DNA from: Scolanthus callimorphus
Taxonomy: Eukaryota; Cnidaria; Anthozoa; Actiniaria; Edwardsiidae
Length of the DNA: 64,000 nt
Assembly (NCBI GenBank): GCA_033964015.1
Contig: CM066919.1
Coordinates: 18,478,146-18,542,145 of the forward strand
Direction of reading: 5' to 3'
Part shown: positions 10,722 to 25,700 of the stretch, one piece after another
Position numbering within the stretch: position 1 is the first letter of the stretch
Layout of the letters: the number at the start of each line of letters is the position of its first letter
Translations under genes and position numbers: made by a program
Notes under the pieces: model-generated
What the model saw: only the letters and a program-made list of their open reading frames with translations
Databases searched by the model: none
What the model was told of the DNA's origin: nothing

Positions 10722-13700
10722 ATGGCGGATTTTCTCGAAAATGTCGAAATTGGCCAATACAGGTCCTTGGATATGCCCAAAAACTTTGCTATAAGGTAAA
10801 TTCAAGTCTATTTTGCTCGATTCCTACGTCATGGCATATATTTTTACCATTTTACTGTGTCGTTTCTGGTTAATTCTCTGCTCTGACAGTGTGTGAATGT
10901 TTTGTTTTGTTGACAGGGTGAAAATCAAGAAGATAACGTCGTCCAGCTTTCTTCCTGGATTCACAATTGGTTCACAGCAAAATGTTAATGTACAAGAAGG
11001 AGCTGAGATGGCTGGTGAAGCAGTAGAAATGCCAGAATTAGAAAGAAATAGACCTAATACAGGTAATCTTACATCTGCCGCCGTGACTGTGATTTTCGTA
11101 GAGTTCTAGCTGTGTCATATGATTACTGTTGAGTAGGTTTCTGTTGTTGATATAGTTTTAAAAGTATTGTCTTGTTAAAAAATTACAGATTCTAAAGATG
11201 ATGAAGCCGAAGAATTTGTGTTTTATTGGCAACAGAAGGCTTTTTCAGAGGTATTTTCATATGGAACATAATCTTAGGCTAGACTGCAGAATAACCCGCC
11301 ATGTATATACAGTAGCTATACACTTAAATCAAATGCTTGAAACAACTAAAAGCAGTTGATGCATTGATCAGGTGACACGTTGATGAGTCGGCCCATTGAC
11401 GAGTTGACACGTTCACAAGTTGACCAGTTGGCACGTTTTTGGGAAGGTATAGCTATGCACAAGGGGGTATTCTGCAGTCACTTCCCTTCTTAATAGTATA
11501 TACATTGAAGGGCACTGCCAAATGTTGTTTTGGTTGGACAGCAGTGCAGCACGGCAGAGCTATAGTCGTGCCATTGCTCCCTCTCTCTCCCAGTTAAGAT
11601 AAGGTTGGACATTCAAAATAATATGTATGTCTGATAGACATGCATATTATGTAAGGAATTTAATGGATTCCCTCCCTCGATTAATGACCAGGGCAACAGA
11701 CTCTCGAGAGGACTCTCTGCAGACATCAATATTTATTTTGCAAAATGCAGAAAAATGAGGCCTCTGCTAGCAGGGAACATCAAAGCAATGTATGTGCTGA
11801 TAAAACAAGCAACTACATAGTCACACAAATCAGCCCAGTTTAATTTGTGGGACAAGTTGTGAATCCATCTCTGCTGTGAGGTTAGAAACGTCTTTGCTGT
11901 GCTCAGCTGTCTGAGAATATGTATGAAATACAAAATTTCAAAAGGAATTTTAATTGTAGGTCATTTTAATTGTACTTTCACTGACTCCAGTTTCCAAAGT
12001 TTCCAAAATTACCATGATTGTGCATGACATGGTTGGGCAGGAGTTGCATTGACTGGTGCATTATTATTTTCAGCATGAAATGGGGCTTTACACCATAGAA
12101 AGTATGTACAATGGAGGGAAGGAACTGCATTATAAAGAAGAGGTTAAAAGACTCAGGTAGGTAGGATAGCATTGTTTGATTTACAGAAAAATATATCTCT
12201 TTTGGAAAAATATATCTCTTTTGGAAGGCCCCTGCCCTGCTCTCTTGAAATATTAACAATTTGATGTGTAATGTGACCTCTCTTCCCCTCAAGAAGTTTT
12301 GGATTTACTGCGATTCTCATAATTTTGTTAACTCCCCATTGACGCATGTGCAACATTTGATACAGAGCCATTGAGAGAAACACTTTTCTGTCCAAGCCCT
12401 TATGTTAAAAATCAGCCAATCAGTGAAGGCCCTTCAATGGGTGTAACCAGAGCCAACCCTGTGAGCAGACTACTAGCTAGGGAGCTCTGGGTACGAGAAT
12501 GCTTGCCTTTAAAAACATCAAGAATTTGTCAGTGGTGCCCAACCAATCAGAACAGGAAGTAAACATATTTTGAATGAGTTTGAAGTCACTATCACAAATC
12601 TGATTGGTCGAGGGCAAACAATCAATAAGCATTATTGGATGAGGTTGAGTATGACATCGATAATTGTCAAGCCCGAAGTTTGTGTTATCTGCTGAAGCGA
12701 AGCTGAGGCAGATAACACAAACCGAGGACTTGACGATTATCGATGTCATGCGAAAACCGAATCCAATAATTGTTTTATTATTCATTGTCTGACACAAATA
12801 CAATTTCTTGAGTCGAACATGTCACAAAGCTAGCAACCATTGTGAAAAATAAGATTCAAAGACACAAAACACAAAATTTGCCGCCCATTTGTAATTTCAC
12901 ACAAAATACCGCTGAAATAACTTCCAGGCTCGGTCCAATTACCTGTACAGACAACTGTTTCCGCTCAAAATAGCACAGGCTGGGTCCAATAACCTCTACA
13001 GACAACTGTTCCCGCTGAAAATATTGCAGGCGCTTGCAAACTGCCAGAATTGTGCATAGACTTTGAGCCAATCAGAAAATGATTACTGAGAACAGTGAAT
13101 AATAATTCTCATTGTCGCGTGAACTTGACATGTTAAATACAATAATCTGCAGCAGATATTGCATTAAAGACCCATACGCGACCAAGAACCTTTGGCCTTT
13201 GTTTTAAATTGGATCTATTGTCATTCAACAGCTGTGATTGGCTGATACAGTAGGTCCCAAGGGGTTCCTATTGTTCTTCGCATTTCAAAAGTTCAAACTG
13301 AAAATTTGCATAGAGTTTTCAACTGCGTTTTATTCTCTGTGAGCCTGCAATGCGACTTGGGTGCTTATGGGCCTTTATTAAGCATGTCAAGTTCAAAGTT
13401 GGTCATTCCCAAGCCCCTTGTCCTTGTTTGCATTTTGAATTTGATCAAAGCCATATTTAATAAAGTCATTTGGCTTGTCTTCTTTCAAATATCATAATAA
13501 ATAACTTTATTTAATTTGGTTTTCGCATGATGTCCTAAATTAGCAAAACCTTGCACATGTGTTATCTGCCTCAGCTTTGGTAAATAACACAGGCCTCGGT
13601 TTTGCTAACTCACTATCAATGTCATACTCAACCTCATCCAATAATTGCTTAGTGCTTATCCATAACTGTGCTAAGCCAGTCACATGGTGGAAATTCCAGG

Positions 13701-16700
13701 GGGGTCCTAAATTGTGTTAGAGTTTGGATCATTTCTTGATAGAACAATTGTACAGATTGGACTCATCCAGTTTGATTTGTCTTTGTTGTTTGTTTTTGTG
13801 CAGAGACAAAGGTGGTCGTCCAAACAGGAGATTGTTTTCCTATATAGACCAGGATGGCTATGATGAGGTGATTACATGATGCATGGTCCCCTTTTAAAAA
13901 CATTTCTTGAAATATTGAAGATTGAAATGACGGTTACCAGAAAATGAAAAAATGACTGAGTGGGCTCATGCCTCCATAAAATGTAGATTATTTAGTATCA
14001 GTTTGATTCAAGGAAACTACCTTTTATACCTCAGTATGATTCATGTCCCTTTCTCTTTTTCCTGCAGGGAGGTGTTTCCTCCTCAGAAACCCCTCCATCG
14101 ATTCTTGAGGAGAAAATGCAGAGAGTTCGAAGACGAAGAGTGGGGGGAGGAAAACTAGCTGACAGAAGGTAACTTCAGCCTGTCAAAATATCTCAGGGGC
14201 ATTTAAGACTGAGAGGACTGAGAGGATCCAAAAAATGGTTTTGAGATTCTCTATTCTTTTCTGATGACTGTAAGGTTTCTGATTTGCATGGCTTGCCCAC
14301 TCTTCTAGCCAAAAATAAAAAAGGTATTGAAAATTTTGCGATTATATGATTTTGAGAAAAAAAGGATGTAAACATCAGGGAGGTGATCCTTTGATACGCA
14401 AAAAATGAAATATTTTGTTGCAATAACGTTGCAAGCAACAGAAAGGGAAGACAGAAAAAAAAAACAAGAACACTAAAGAACGAGGACCGTGATACTTTAT
14501 TCAGGCCATCTGACAAGGTGCGGTGGTGCGGAACCGCACAATTTGGCCATTTCCGCACCTTCCGCACCTTGAGAGCTTTTTCCGCACAATTTGAAAAATT
14601 CTTGGAAATTCACTTCTTCAAGACCTCAGATCGTCTTTACAGTTATATATTTCGTCAATTTCTAGCATTTTCGGAGCGATTTGGATGACAAAAGAACGAA
14701 AATCTCTAGAAAACGTGACTCTAAAAATTGCATATCGCTTCCTTACTGAAATTTATGTCCAGGCGTTCCTGGTTACCAAAATAGCCTGGGTCCTAGTTTT
14801 CACTTTCCTTGGAAAACGAGAGCTTGCTGAGAGTTTCTCATCGAATTTCTATCCAAAAACTTGCCCTTTTGAGTACAAAAATATCCTGTTGACGGAGGTG
14901 CAACTTTCAGTATGTATAAATTGTTTTAGAGGCATTTAAATTTCCGCACAATTTGTATTTTTTTCCGCACAATTTGCCTTTTCTTCCGCACATTTTGCAC
15001 TGAAATTTCCGCACAATTTCCAAAAAATTTCCGCACCCTGTCAGATGCCCTGTTTATTAGTGAAAATAATAAAGGTTTCAACCTTTTTTTGGTCAAGTTT
15101 ACAATGTTCTGAAGCCAGAAATAGACAGTTTTTTTGTGTGAATTACCGTCGATTTCATCTAAGCGAAAACACTTGAAAACAAAACCGCCACTAATTAGGG
15201 GCGGTTATCAAAGTTTTTTGCACGTGAAACTTTGACGTTTGCCACGCCAACTTTGTGGTTTTGGCATGTAAACATTACGGTAAATTTACCAAACCGTTAG
15301 AATTTGAGCCAGATTCGGCGGGGAAAACATGATAATTCGTAGAAATGCTTTTGGACGTAATTATAAACCGAAGTTTGAATCACTTGAAGCTTTTAACCTG
15401 GCAAATGTCAAAGTTTGATGCGCCAAACGCCAAAGTTTGAAGCGCCAAACTGTCTAATTTTAGACATCAAAACTTTGAAGTACCGCCCCTTATTAGTGGC
15501 GTTTTTCTTTTCAAGTGTTTTCGCTTAGATGAATCGACGGTAAGTCTGTGCTAGATACTTGTAATGCTTCAAAAACACAATGACACTTGTTGCTAAGGTC
15601 CTGTCTTCTTCGACAGAAATCAACCTGGAGGCTTCAATCATCATCTCAACCCAATTACAACATACACTACAGATATATCGCGTGATGCAGCCCATGTGTT
15701 GAGTACACCATACCGCAACATGCACATCATGGCTGATCTGGCGACTGATATCAAGTAAGTTTACTGTGCGACTACGTCAACAGGGGCCATTTTGTAAGAA
15801 GTTAGCCAATCAGAAAGCGAGTACAGAACAAAGAATTTGGCTTTCTAGATGTCTCAGATATCGAAATATTCGCTTTTCTAACAATTGTGAAAATTATGAG
15901 CAGAAATAACTTCTAAACACTTTTAAGTATTAAAAATACTCATCGTCAGACGTATTGCAAGTATTAACTTTCCTTAAAATGGTTTGAATCTCTAAATGAC
16001 AAACTTTTGACGGGATGGCCCGGTTGATGTAGTTCCGCAGTAAAAGACCAAACCGACTAACAGTGTTTACATCTTGTTGCCACTCAATTCAGATATTGTG
16101 ATGATTCCTTTAGGTAGTTACAATTATCCAATTTTTCTCACTCGGCCGAGTTCATGAGTGTGTGCAGAACTAACAAAAGTATTGAATCAAAGTAAATACA
16201 CTTAACCAATCATGAATAGTCCGGTCAAATTAGCCCGAAAAAAACCCGAACCTGGAAAAAAATTGCAACAGGAGAAATTTTTAGTACTAATTGTTAAAAA
16301 CATATGTAGGAATAATATATCCAAATTTCGTAGAAATCCGGCCCGGGGAAGTTGATTAAATTTTTGGTTTTACCGGCGACGTCAAGGGCTTCTTTTGTTT
16401 TCGGCGACACTGAAAACACAGAAGCTGGGAGAATGTTTATAGACTGTACAGATGAAACCGGGGAAGATTTAACAAAGTTACAAACTTCATTTGCATTTAT
16501 ACACATTGCTTCGTTCTATTATTGAACATGTATTCCAAATGATCGGATGTCCAAATACGATGCTCCCATGTCCATATCGTATAATATTCGAACTTTAGTG
16601 TATCACCACGCGGGAAATACAAGGATCACATGGGATTTGTCAAAACGCACGATTATTTAGTTATTATTTTGCAGAATTGGTTATAAACAAACACACAATT

Positions 16701-19700
16701 CACATCTATGCAATCACATTATGCATTAAAAATAAATTGCTCGATATCTCGTTCAATATCACACCGAGTTACGGCCCTACAGTCTATAGCCCTCAATTCG
16801 AATTGCCACTGAAAACAACGGGCTTTCCTTCGTGCAGACGGAAAACCCCAAATTTAACCAACTTCGTCCGAACGGATTTTCACAAAATTTGGACACGTAT
16901 TTCTCACATATGTTCCTGAGAATTTGCTGTATAAAAATCCCATGTTGCAATTTTTTCCAGGTTAAACGCTAAATTGACCGGACTAGAAAGAAACAAACTA
17001 AAAAACAAGCTGAAGTAACTACTGGTATAGGCTCTATTTCCAGCCGTTATTGGGACGGACCGCGGGCTCACAGAAACGGCTGGAAATCGAGCCTACTACT
17101 GGTACAACTTCCTGAATTTTAGTTATGAAAAAAAAAAAAAAAAAGTAATGGTGCTTGTATAATACTGTTTATTCAAAGAGCTCTAAGCGCTTTACACTTT
17201 GGATATAACTCATCCCATAGAAACCAGTTTATACGTGAGTGTGTGTTAGTATGGTGAGTTGTGTGACACAGAGGCTGGGCAACCTCGTGGTTCATTAACA
17301 TCTCTCTGGTTCCGGTTAGCGTAGTGGATGTGAGAGACTAGACCTACGTCCTTATCCGAGATGATGCGAAGGTCTAACCATTGCAGATGCTAGAGCAAAG
17401 GTAGCCTGCTAGCCGGCTCTCCAGTGGTTTTTTTCGGATATTTGATTTTTTGGGTGTGCGGGATTCCTGTGCCCTAAAGCAAAGGCAGTACCATCTCCTC
17501 AATTATTTAGTAAAGACGCTGAGTGTTGGTCCGGCTGAGGTTTGAACTCCCACCTATAAGCCCGGCGCTCTACCGCTGCGCCGCGCTACTAATAGGAGCA
17601 TCTAGAAAACATAATTAGTCTGATTTAATTTTAACATTCAACTAAAATCTCCTTTTTATTAATTATTAAAAATGCATTTATGTTATGACTGAATTATCTT
17701 TCTTTTTTCTAGGAGCAGCACCTCATTAGATGAATATCCACTTTGTTCCATCAAGGTAACTAATATTTAAGCATTAGAGCACAACTTTCTATGACTTTAT
17801 CGGCGCACTAGAGCACGCGTGATGTTGGGAGAGACACAAGGTTTGGGAGTCTTGGGGGAGAAGCTCTTTATAACAGTCTTTTGTTCTTTTTCTTTGTCTT
17901 GCTATTGTTGTCACAGGAACCATTGTTCATCCCACAAAATGCCATAAGTATCCGTCGTACGATTTCCATATAAGGATGTCCAAATACGATCATTTGAAAT
18001 ACATACATGTTCAATAACAGAACGAGGCAATGTGTATAAATGCAAATGAACCTCGTATTTGGACATGAGAGCGTCCTATATGGACATGGGAGCATCGTAT
18101 TTGGACATCCGATCATTTTGAATACATGTTCAATAATAGAACGAAGCAATGTGTATAAATGCAAATGAACCTCGTATTTGGACATGAGAGCGTCCTATAT
18201 GGACATGGGAGCATCGTATTCTGACATCCGATCATTTTGAATACATGTTCAATAATAGAACGAAGCAATGTGTATAAATGCAAATGAACCTCGTATTTGG
18301 ACATGAGAGCGTCCTATATGGACATGGGAGCATCGTATTTGGACATCCGATCATTTGGAATACATGTTCAATAATAGAACGAAGCAATGTGTATAAATGC
18401 AAATGAAGTTCGTATTTGGACATGAGAGCGTCCTATATGGACATGGGAGCATCGTATTTGGACATCCGATCATTTGGAATACATGTTCAATAATAGAACG
18501 AAGCAATGTGTATAAATGCAAATGAAGTTCGTATTTGGACATGAGAGCGTCCTATATGGACATGGGAGCATCGTATTCGGACATCCGATCATTTGGAATA
18601 CATGTTCAATAATAGAACGAAGCAATGTGTATAAATGCAAATGAACCTCGTATTTGGACATGAGAGCGTCCTATATGGACATGGGAGCATCGTATTTGGA
18701 CATCCGATCATTTGGAATACATGTTCAATAATAGAACGAAGCAATGTGTATAAATGCAAATGAACCTCGTATTTGGACATGAGAGCGTCCTATATGGACA
18801 TGGGAGCATCGTATTCGGACATCCGATCATTTGGAATACATGTTCAATAATAGAACGAAGCAATGTGTATAAATGCAAATGAACCTCGTATTTGGACATG
18901 AGAGCGTCCTATATGGACATGGGAGCATCGTATTTGGACATTCGATCATTTGGAATACATGTTCAATAATAGAACGAAGCAATGTGTATAAATGCAAATG
19001 AACCTCGTATTTGGACATGAGAGCGTCCTATATGGACATGGGAGCATCGTATTTGGACATCCGATCATTTGGAATACATGTTCAATAACAGAACGAAGCA
19101 ATGTGTATAAATGCAAATGAACCTCGTATTTGGACATGAGAGCGTCCTATATGGACATGGGAGCATCGTATTCGGACATCCGATCATTTGGAATACATGT
19201 TCAATAATAGAACGAAGCAATGTGTATAAATGCAAATGAACCTCGTATTTGGACATGAGAGCGTCCTATATGGACATGGGAGCATCGTATTTGGACATCC
19301 GATCATTTGGAATACATGTTCAATAACAGAACGAAGCAATGTGTATAAATGCAAATGAACCTCGTATTTGGACATGAGAGCGTCCTATATGGACATGGGA
19401 GCATCGTATTCGGACATCCGATCATTTGGAATACATGTTCAATAATAGAACGAAGCAATGTGTATAAATGCAAATGAAGTTCGTATTTGGACATGAGAGC
19501 GTCCTATATGGACATGAGAGCATCGTATTTGGACATCCTTATATGGTAGTCGTACGGCAACCCCTACTCCAAAATGCAGCGCGCATAACTTTGAAGGAAA
19601 AAAATACGCCAATCGGAAATATTCAAACATCAATAAGATGTTCACGGCGCGCACAAAACACATTTTTCTTTCGCTACTGTTCTATTGGATAATGGATCTT

Positions 19701-22700
19701 TTGATGACAAATGTGGTTGATTTCTGCCTTTAATGGTACTTTCGAAGGTCACGTAGAATTTGCGGATAGAGTTTTTCCCCTGGCATTTTCAGAAGACTTG
19801 ATGTCAATCCCGAACAGATATTATTTGACCGAAAATGATTGCTGGGTGCCCCTGATTTCTGGAATAACTGTTGTAATTTGCATGTCTTTCAGATTGATGT
19901 CAACGGCCAAATTGTGGTGAAACCAGACTTCAACAATGGTGGTCCTGCATACAGAATAGAAACCCATACAGAATCTAGAGGTATGGTCATAGTGCAATCT
20001 AGCATAGTCACAATAGCAATTAATGTAATTTCCGTTACAGTAAGTATAGAGTGTTTTTCGCGTAATAGATCAAACACTAGTCTCCCTACGCAGCCCGTGT
20101 TTTGTGTCGGTCACGTAATGCGTTGCGTTACCGACACAAAACACAGGCTGCGTAGGAGACCAATCAAACACTAGAGAGCGTGTTTGATCAGGATTTCCAA
20201 ACACTGAGAAGTGGGTTGAAAAAACAAGGCAAAGCCAGTTTTTTTAAGCGTCTTCGAGGTGTTTGAAATCCTGATGAAAAACTATATCGAGTGTTTGATA
20301 TTGCTTCTCAAAGGAATGATTTAATGCCGAGAAAATATTTGCATAGAATTTTGAGACTTTATTCCTTCTAAAGCTCGTTCCTTACTAGCATCATAACAGG
20401 GTCCAGAAGGGGTAAAATGGGAGCTGGGATTGGCCTTATTTTAGGATGGGAAAATGGGATTGGGGTCACTGGGACTGGGATTTGACCACTGGGAATGGGA
20501 ATTAATGTCCACTAAACTGGGAATAGGATTCTATACTATTTCCCTTTTCCTTGTAAAACGACAAAAAAACCGTTTTAAAATAACTGTCCGGATAAAATCA
20601 GTGTAAACATGTGGAAAAGACATAAAACAGATAAAACGACAAAAAGAATGAACTGTACAGCGGTTTCTTGTTTGGTTACCGGTCTCCCCCGTGACCATAC
20701 TTACATAGTATTTCGGTCAGCGGCTTGCAGCGTCATGCACAACTGGGATTTGGCTATTAGAACTGGGATTTGACGAAAATGAACACTGGGAAATGGGACT
20801 GGGACCCCCCTTCTGGACCCTGTCATAAGGATCATAAGAATCATAAGCATCAGGCGTTATATTTCTTAGTGAGACGCTTAGCCATAGCACGACATCAGCA
20901 CGATCATAAGAAATTCGATGCGTGCCTATTCTTGGGTTGCATATGACGTCACTGGCAGTCATGCTGGTGGTACAGAACAAAAGAAAGTTAATTTGCTCTC
21001 ATTGTTCAAGGCACCAGCATGGCCGCCGCCCTTTTGTTATTTAATTCCAAAAAGAATGATTGCAATCCAAGAATTGTATCTGCAAAAACAAAAACAAAAA
21101 TGTGCACCATTTCACAGCAATACAGGGCTTCTGACAGCCAGATTTTTAGTGTCAAATTAGTGGGAAAAACGACCAATTTCGTGGAATTTATAGCTTGAAA
21201 TGCGCGGAAAAAACGGCCGAGTTGGCGAGAATTTGAGAAACGTTTTTAACTCGTGAATTTTGCGAGTTGAGGCGAGTTATCGTTATGATCCACGATATCA
21301 CTTGTCAGCCATCTAGAAGGCGAAGCCGGGCTGCCATACAAGTCCTGTTTGCAAAGAGCAAATTACTTTTTGTGGGGTGGGGGTGAGGTAAGTGAGAAGT
21401 GCACTACGGATGACGTCATCAGCGCATGCGCAAAAACTGGTTGTTTGAAACACGCTACTTTTTGGTCATTTGGAAAACTACACTGTAAAAGGACCATTCT
21501 AGTATCTTTGTTTTGACCTCCTCTCTTGCGACAAGTGAATAGCCCAAAACGCTGAAATAAATTTCAAATATGTTGTGCCAAGTTTGTCGATGACTTGTCC
21601 ATTTTAGAGATCGTCCCAAGGAACTCCCCTCCAGTAATGAATTTTTTAGTTAATGACGTTTATAGTTATGCCAATGATCACAATATGGTATTAAATCCAA
21701 CCAAATGTAAATGTATGGCTGTTGACTTTCTTGACTATAACAGTTGCAGTTGGAGTCCCATTTTCATCGGGAACACGGTCGTAGAGCGCGTGCGCACCTT
21801 CAAGTTGCTCGGCAACTATTGCAGACGACCTTAAATGGGACGCCCACTGTGAAGTTATAGTCAAGAAAGCCAACAAACGCCTATATGCTTTACGTCAACT
21901 AAAAAAATGTGGAGTGAACGAGCAGGATATTATTGCTGTTTATTGTTCGGTCATAAGATCTGTATTGGAATATGGTTGCGTTGTTTTTAATAACATGCCA
22001 AACTATCTGTCACTGTTATTAGAAGGAGTTCAGAAGCGAGCCTTGAACATAATCTTTCCCGGTTCAAGCTATGCGATGGCGCTAGCAAATTCAGGCCTCG
22101 ATTCTCTCGAGTCCCGTCGCATACAACTATGTGTACGTTATATGTCAAACTTGGATGTAAACCACCCAGTTAGGAGCTTAGCCTGTTCTAGGACTTTGCC
22201 AGTCCAACATAGTTATAGCTTGAGGTCTGGCACAACAGCACGCCCACTCAAGATGAGAACAAACAGACTGAAGGATTTTTTGACAACTAAGTATTTATAA
22301 TTTATGTTCGTCAACTCCCTGTAATTCAGTATTAACTGCGATTGGGTTCAATAAACATACATATACATTCGTTAAAATTCATATTTCACGGGATTTCACG
22401 GATTTAACCAAATTTCGCGGTTTCGCGATCGCGAATTACCGGAAACCCTAGATACAAAATGCCTCGATCTGCGCCATGATCTCGCTTATTTTATTGTATT
22501 TTTTTTCAATGCAGATGTTTATGAATACACTATAGAACATGCATCTACAGAAATGACCAGGTAACTACGGCAATGAAACGAAGGACAAATGGCGGTACTG
22601 GGTGTTTTTATCGCGGAAAACCCGATCCGTTCGCTAATTGGGCGCCATCTTGGACCTCCTCCCCCCCTCCCCTTCGCCCGATTTTTGCGCTCGCCCCCGG

Positions 22701-25700
22701 GACCGCGCGCCTCAAAATTCCAAGATGGCGCCCGATCAGTGAACGGACCGGATTTTCCGCGATAAAAACACCCAGTACCGCCTGCAAGCAGGCTAGACAA
22801 ATGTGGGCATAGTTTATACATGGGAATGGTTAGGAAAAACCTGACACCCTGTAATTGCCCTATCTATTTGTTCACTTTTTGAAAGGGCGCACCCATAGGT
22901 ACTAAAATCCCAAACTTTTCCATCAACTATGATTTGGGCGAACAAAGTCTTACTACCATTTTCGTTCAACCCTGAAGCTTGACGATTTTTTCGCGTAGGT
23001 TTACGTTTCAAACGTGCACGTTTTGTCGAGAAGTTGTCACGTTTCTCGCTCGCTGATTGGCTGAAAAATAACGGTTAAACAGCAGCCAATCAGCGAGCTA
23101 GAAACGCGACAACTTCTCGACAAAACGTGCACGTTTTGAAACGTAAACCTACGCGAATAAATCGTCACACTTCAGGGTTGAACGAAAATGATAGTATTTC
23201 GAATCGAATCGCCATACTCAGAATAAAAAAGGGCTGAAAGTCGAGTGTTTTGCACGATGTTGCCTTCGACTAAACGCAAGCCGTGATTACTTCGCCCTCT
23301 GATTGGTTTAAATTTATGTCAAATTTGAATTCTGGCGTGTATACAGTTTGTAGTTAACGACCTTATATATTTGATTGCCTTTATTTCCAGTGATCAAAAA
23401 GAACAAGAAATAAAAAGTTTTAATGAAGTAAGCATCAGTTCGACAATAATTACCACATTTCCATTCTCGTATCCAGAGCTCCCCGACTCGTCACCTCACA
23501 GGGGAGGCTCTGGTGAAAGCCATTTGGGAGCTTTCGCCGATTGGCTGAAACGGCGCGCATGCGTTCTTCATAAACCAATCTCGCTTTTGAAAAACGTATC
23601 TGTCAAAATAACACTGACATTCGTTTGCTGGTCGTCTTTTCAATCTATGCCTTTGCCTCTCCGTTCTCGTACCCAGAGCTCCCCAGCTAGTCTGCTCGCA
23701 GGGGAGGTTCTGGTGAAATCCATTTGAGGGCCGTCGCTGATTGGCTGATTTTGAACGTTGGAGCATCACCAATTGTAAATATCTTATCAGCTATTTCATT
23801 TTAAACTATTGTTATGATATATCATTGTAAAGCGCCACTGGATTTTTAGTAGAAGCGGCGCTATATTAAATTGATTATTATTATTATTATTTTTATTATG
23901 CGCTGAAAGGTCTTTCTCTCAGCGGCTCTATATTAAATCTCGCGCATGCGTCAGTGGTTGTCACCAGAGCCTCCGCGAGGTTACCAGCCGGGGAGCTCTG
24001 GGTTTGAGAATATGGAGCCTCTCCCGCTAGGTGACGAACCGGAGAGCGCTGGGTACGAGAATGCAACATGTTATGATACTCTTATGACCTATCTACAGTA
24101 AGAACAGGTGACATAATTTTCCTCTTCTTGTTATAGTTATATAGCAGACATGCACTTTATCTCCAGTCGCAAATTGGAAGTGACTTTGAGACTTTGGTAG
24201 GTTATTGCTTTCAAATTTTTCAGGGCTTGAAATCATGAGAATAATTATTTAAAGACATCAGCATAATTTTACAGCTCAGTAAAGCCAAACATTTTAGGTT
24301 TATTTACGCCTGTATCGGGTACAATTTCTAGACCTGATGGAAATTTCCCATAGCCTGCGGAAGCAAACACCACTAAGCGCTCACCGAAAGAGACTCCCGC
24401 AAAGAGGCGTCTACGCGCTCAAGCCAAACATTCTATACTGATGACGTACTTTGACCCAGATCTCGTCAAAAGAATTACGGGGCCAATTATACTTTGCTGC
24501 ATTTTTTTGCGTCTTATTTGAATTCCTTACTATAAAATAATTTGTGTGCTTTAAAAAGTAAATATGAAATACTTAAATTTGCTACGTAATACTTTTGACC
24601 AGATCGTGGTCAAAATACGTCATCAGTATGGAATGTTTGGCTTGAGCGCACAGACGCCTCTTTGTGAGAGTATCTTTAGACGAGTCCAACAGAGGAGTAT
24701 TTTGTTTATGCCATGCGCAACAACCGCTGCCGTCCATGTTTACATTGCAGACTCAACTCAGGGAAAAGCACTGTTGAGTATCACGAATTTGTAATCAAAT
24801 AGCGCGCTATTTCTATTTCTCGGTTGTTTTGCTTCTTTTATTCTGAAAGTGGGAAGGATAAAATAAAAGGTTTATTCAGCTGCCTGTGTAGTGCAAATAA
24901 ACGTGTTTGATTTGAAGATCTGTGGACCTTCATCTGCGACTGTTAAAACTGATTCAGACTGAAATTCAGACTGCAAGAACCGGAAAAAAGACGATGTTTA
25001 GCAATAGTAACGATTTCATTTTTAATCCTATCAGTTTACCCTGATATTTCGGGGCCTTCTAGTGGGGTGAGATCAAGTAGAAAGATATCATAGCTTTGAA
25101 TTGAAAAAATAAAGTTGACCAATTGTTCTGCACATAGATTTTGCTGGAAAACTCCAACCACTTACAAATCAAAATGAGCATCATTCAGTATACATTGTAC
25201 TTTGACTGACCTGTTACTAGTAATGAAAAAACTACAATATGTCATGGTGACCAAACAAACATGTTGATTAGTGTGTGTGTGTCATAACCTTAGAACATGT
25301 CTGGACAAGCTTCACCATTTATCCCCCCCCCCCATCAGGTACCCTATCTTCAGATGGTACCTCAAGGTGCTGGATTTGAATCACCTATCCTGGAATCAAA
25401 TTTATTTTACAACAATGATTTACAAACCGGATTTTGTATCTAGCCAAGCTGGGAATTTGTCAACGATTTTAAAATACCCAACCTGAAGGCTTTGAAGGGT
25501 ACCCACCCTGGAGATGCAAGCTCCATTTTCACCCTTTCTTGGGATTCAATGATTGATTATGTCCAAGAAAATATTGGAACACCATATTGATCAACAATTT
25601 ATTATGCTATTTATTACTAGCGGAGTATTCCGACAAGTTCTGTAAATTGCAATCCAATTTAGAGAAAATTGGGCAGTTGACAAAATTAGGAAAACTTCCA

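Noticed and set aside
17868..19663. Series of 63-codon minus-strand open frames, one per 119-bp unit
   Set aside because: They repeat with the satellite, the period is not a multiple of three, and they have no splice or start context. They are repeat artefacts.
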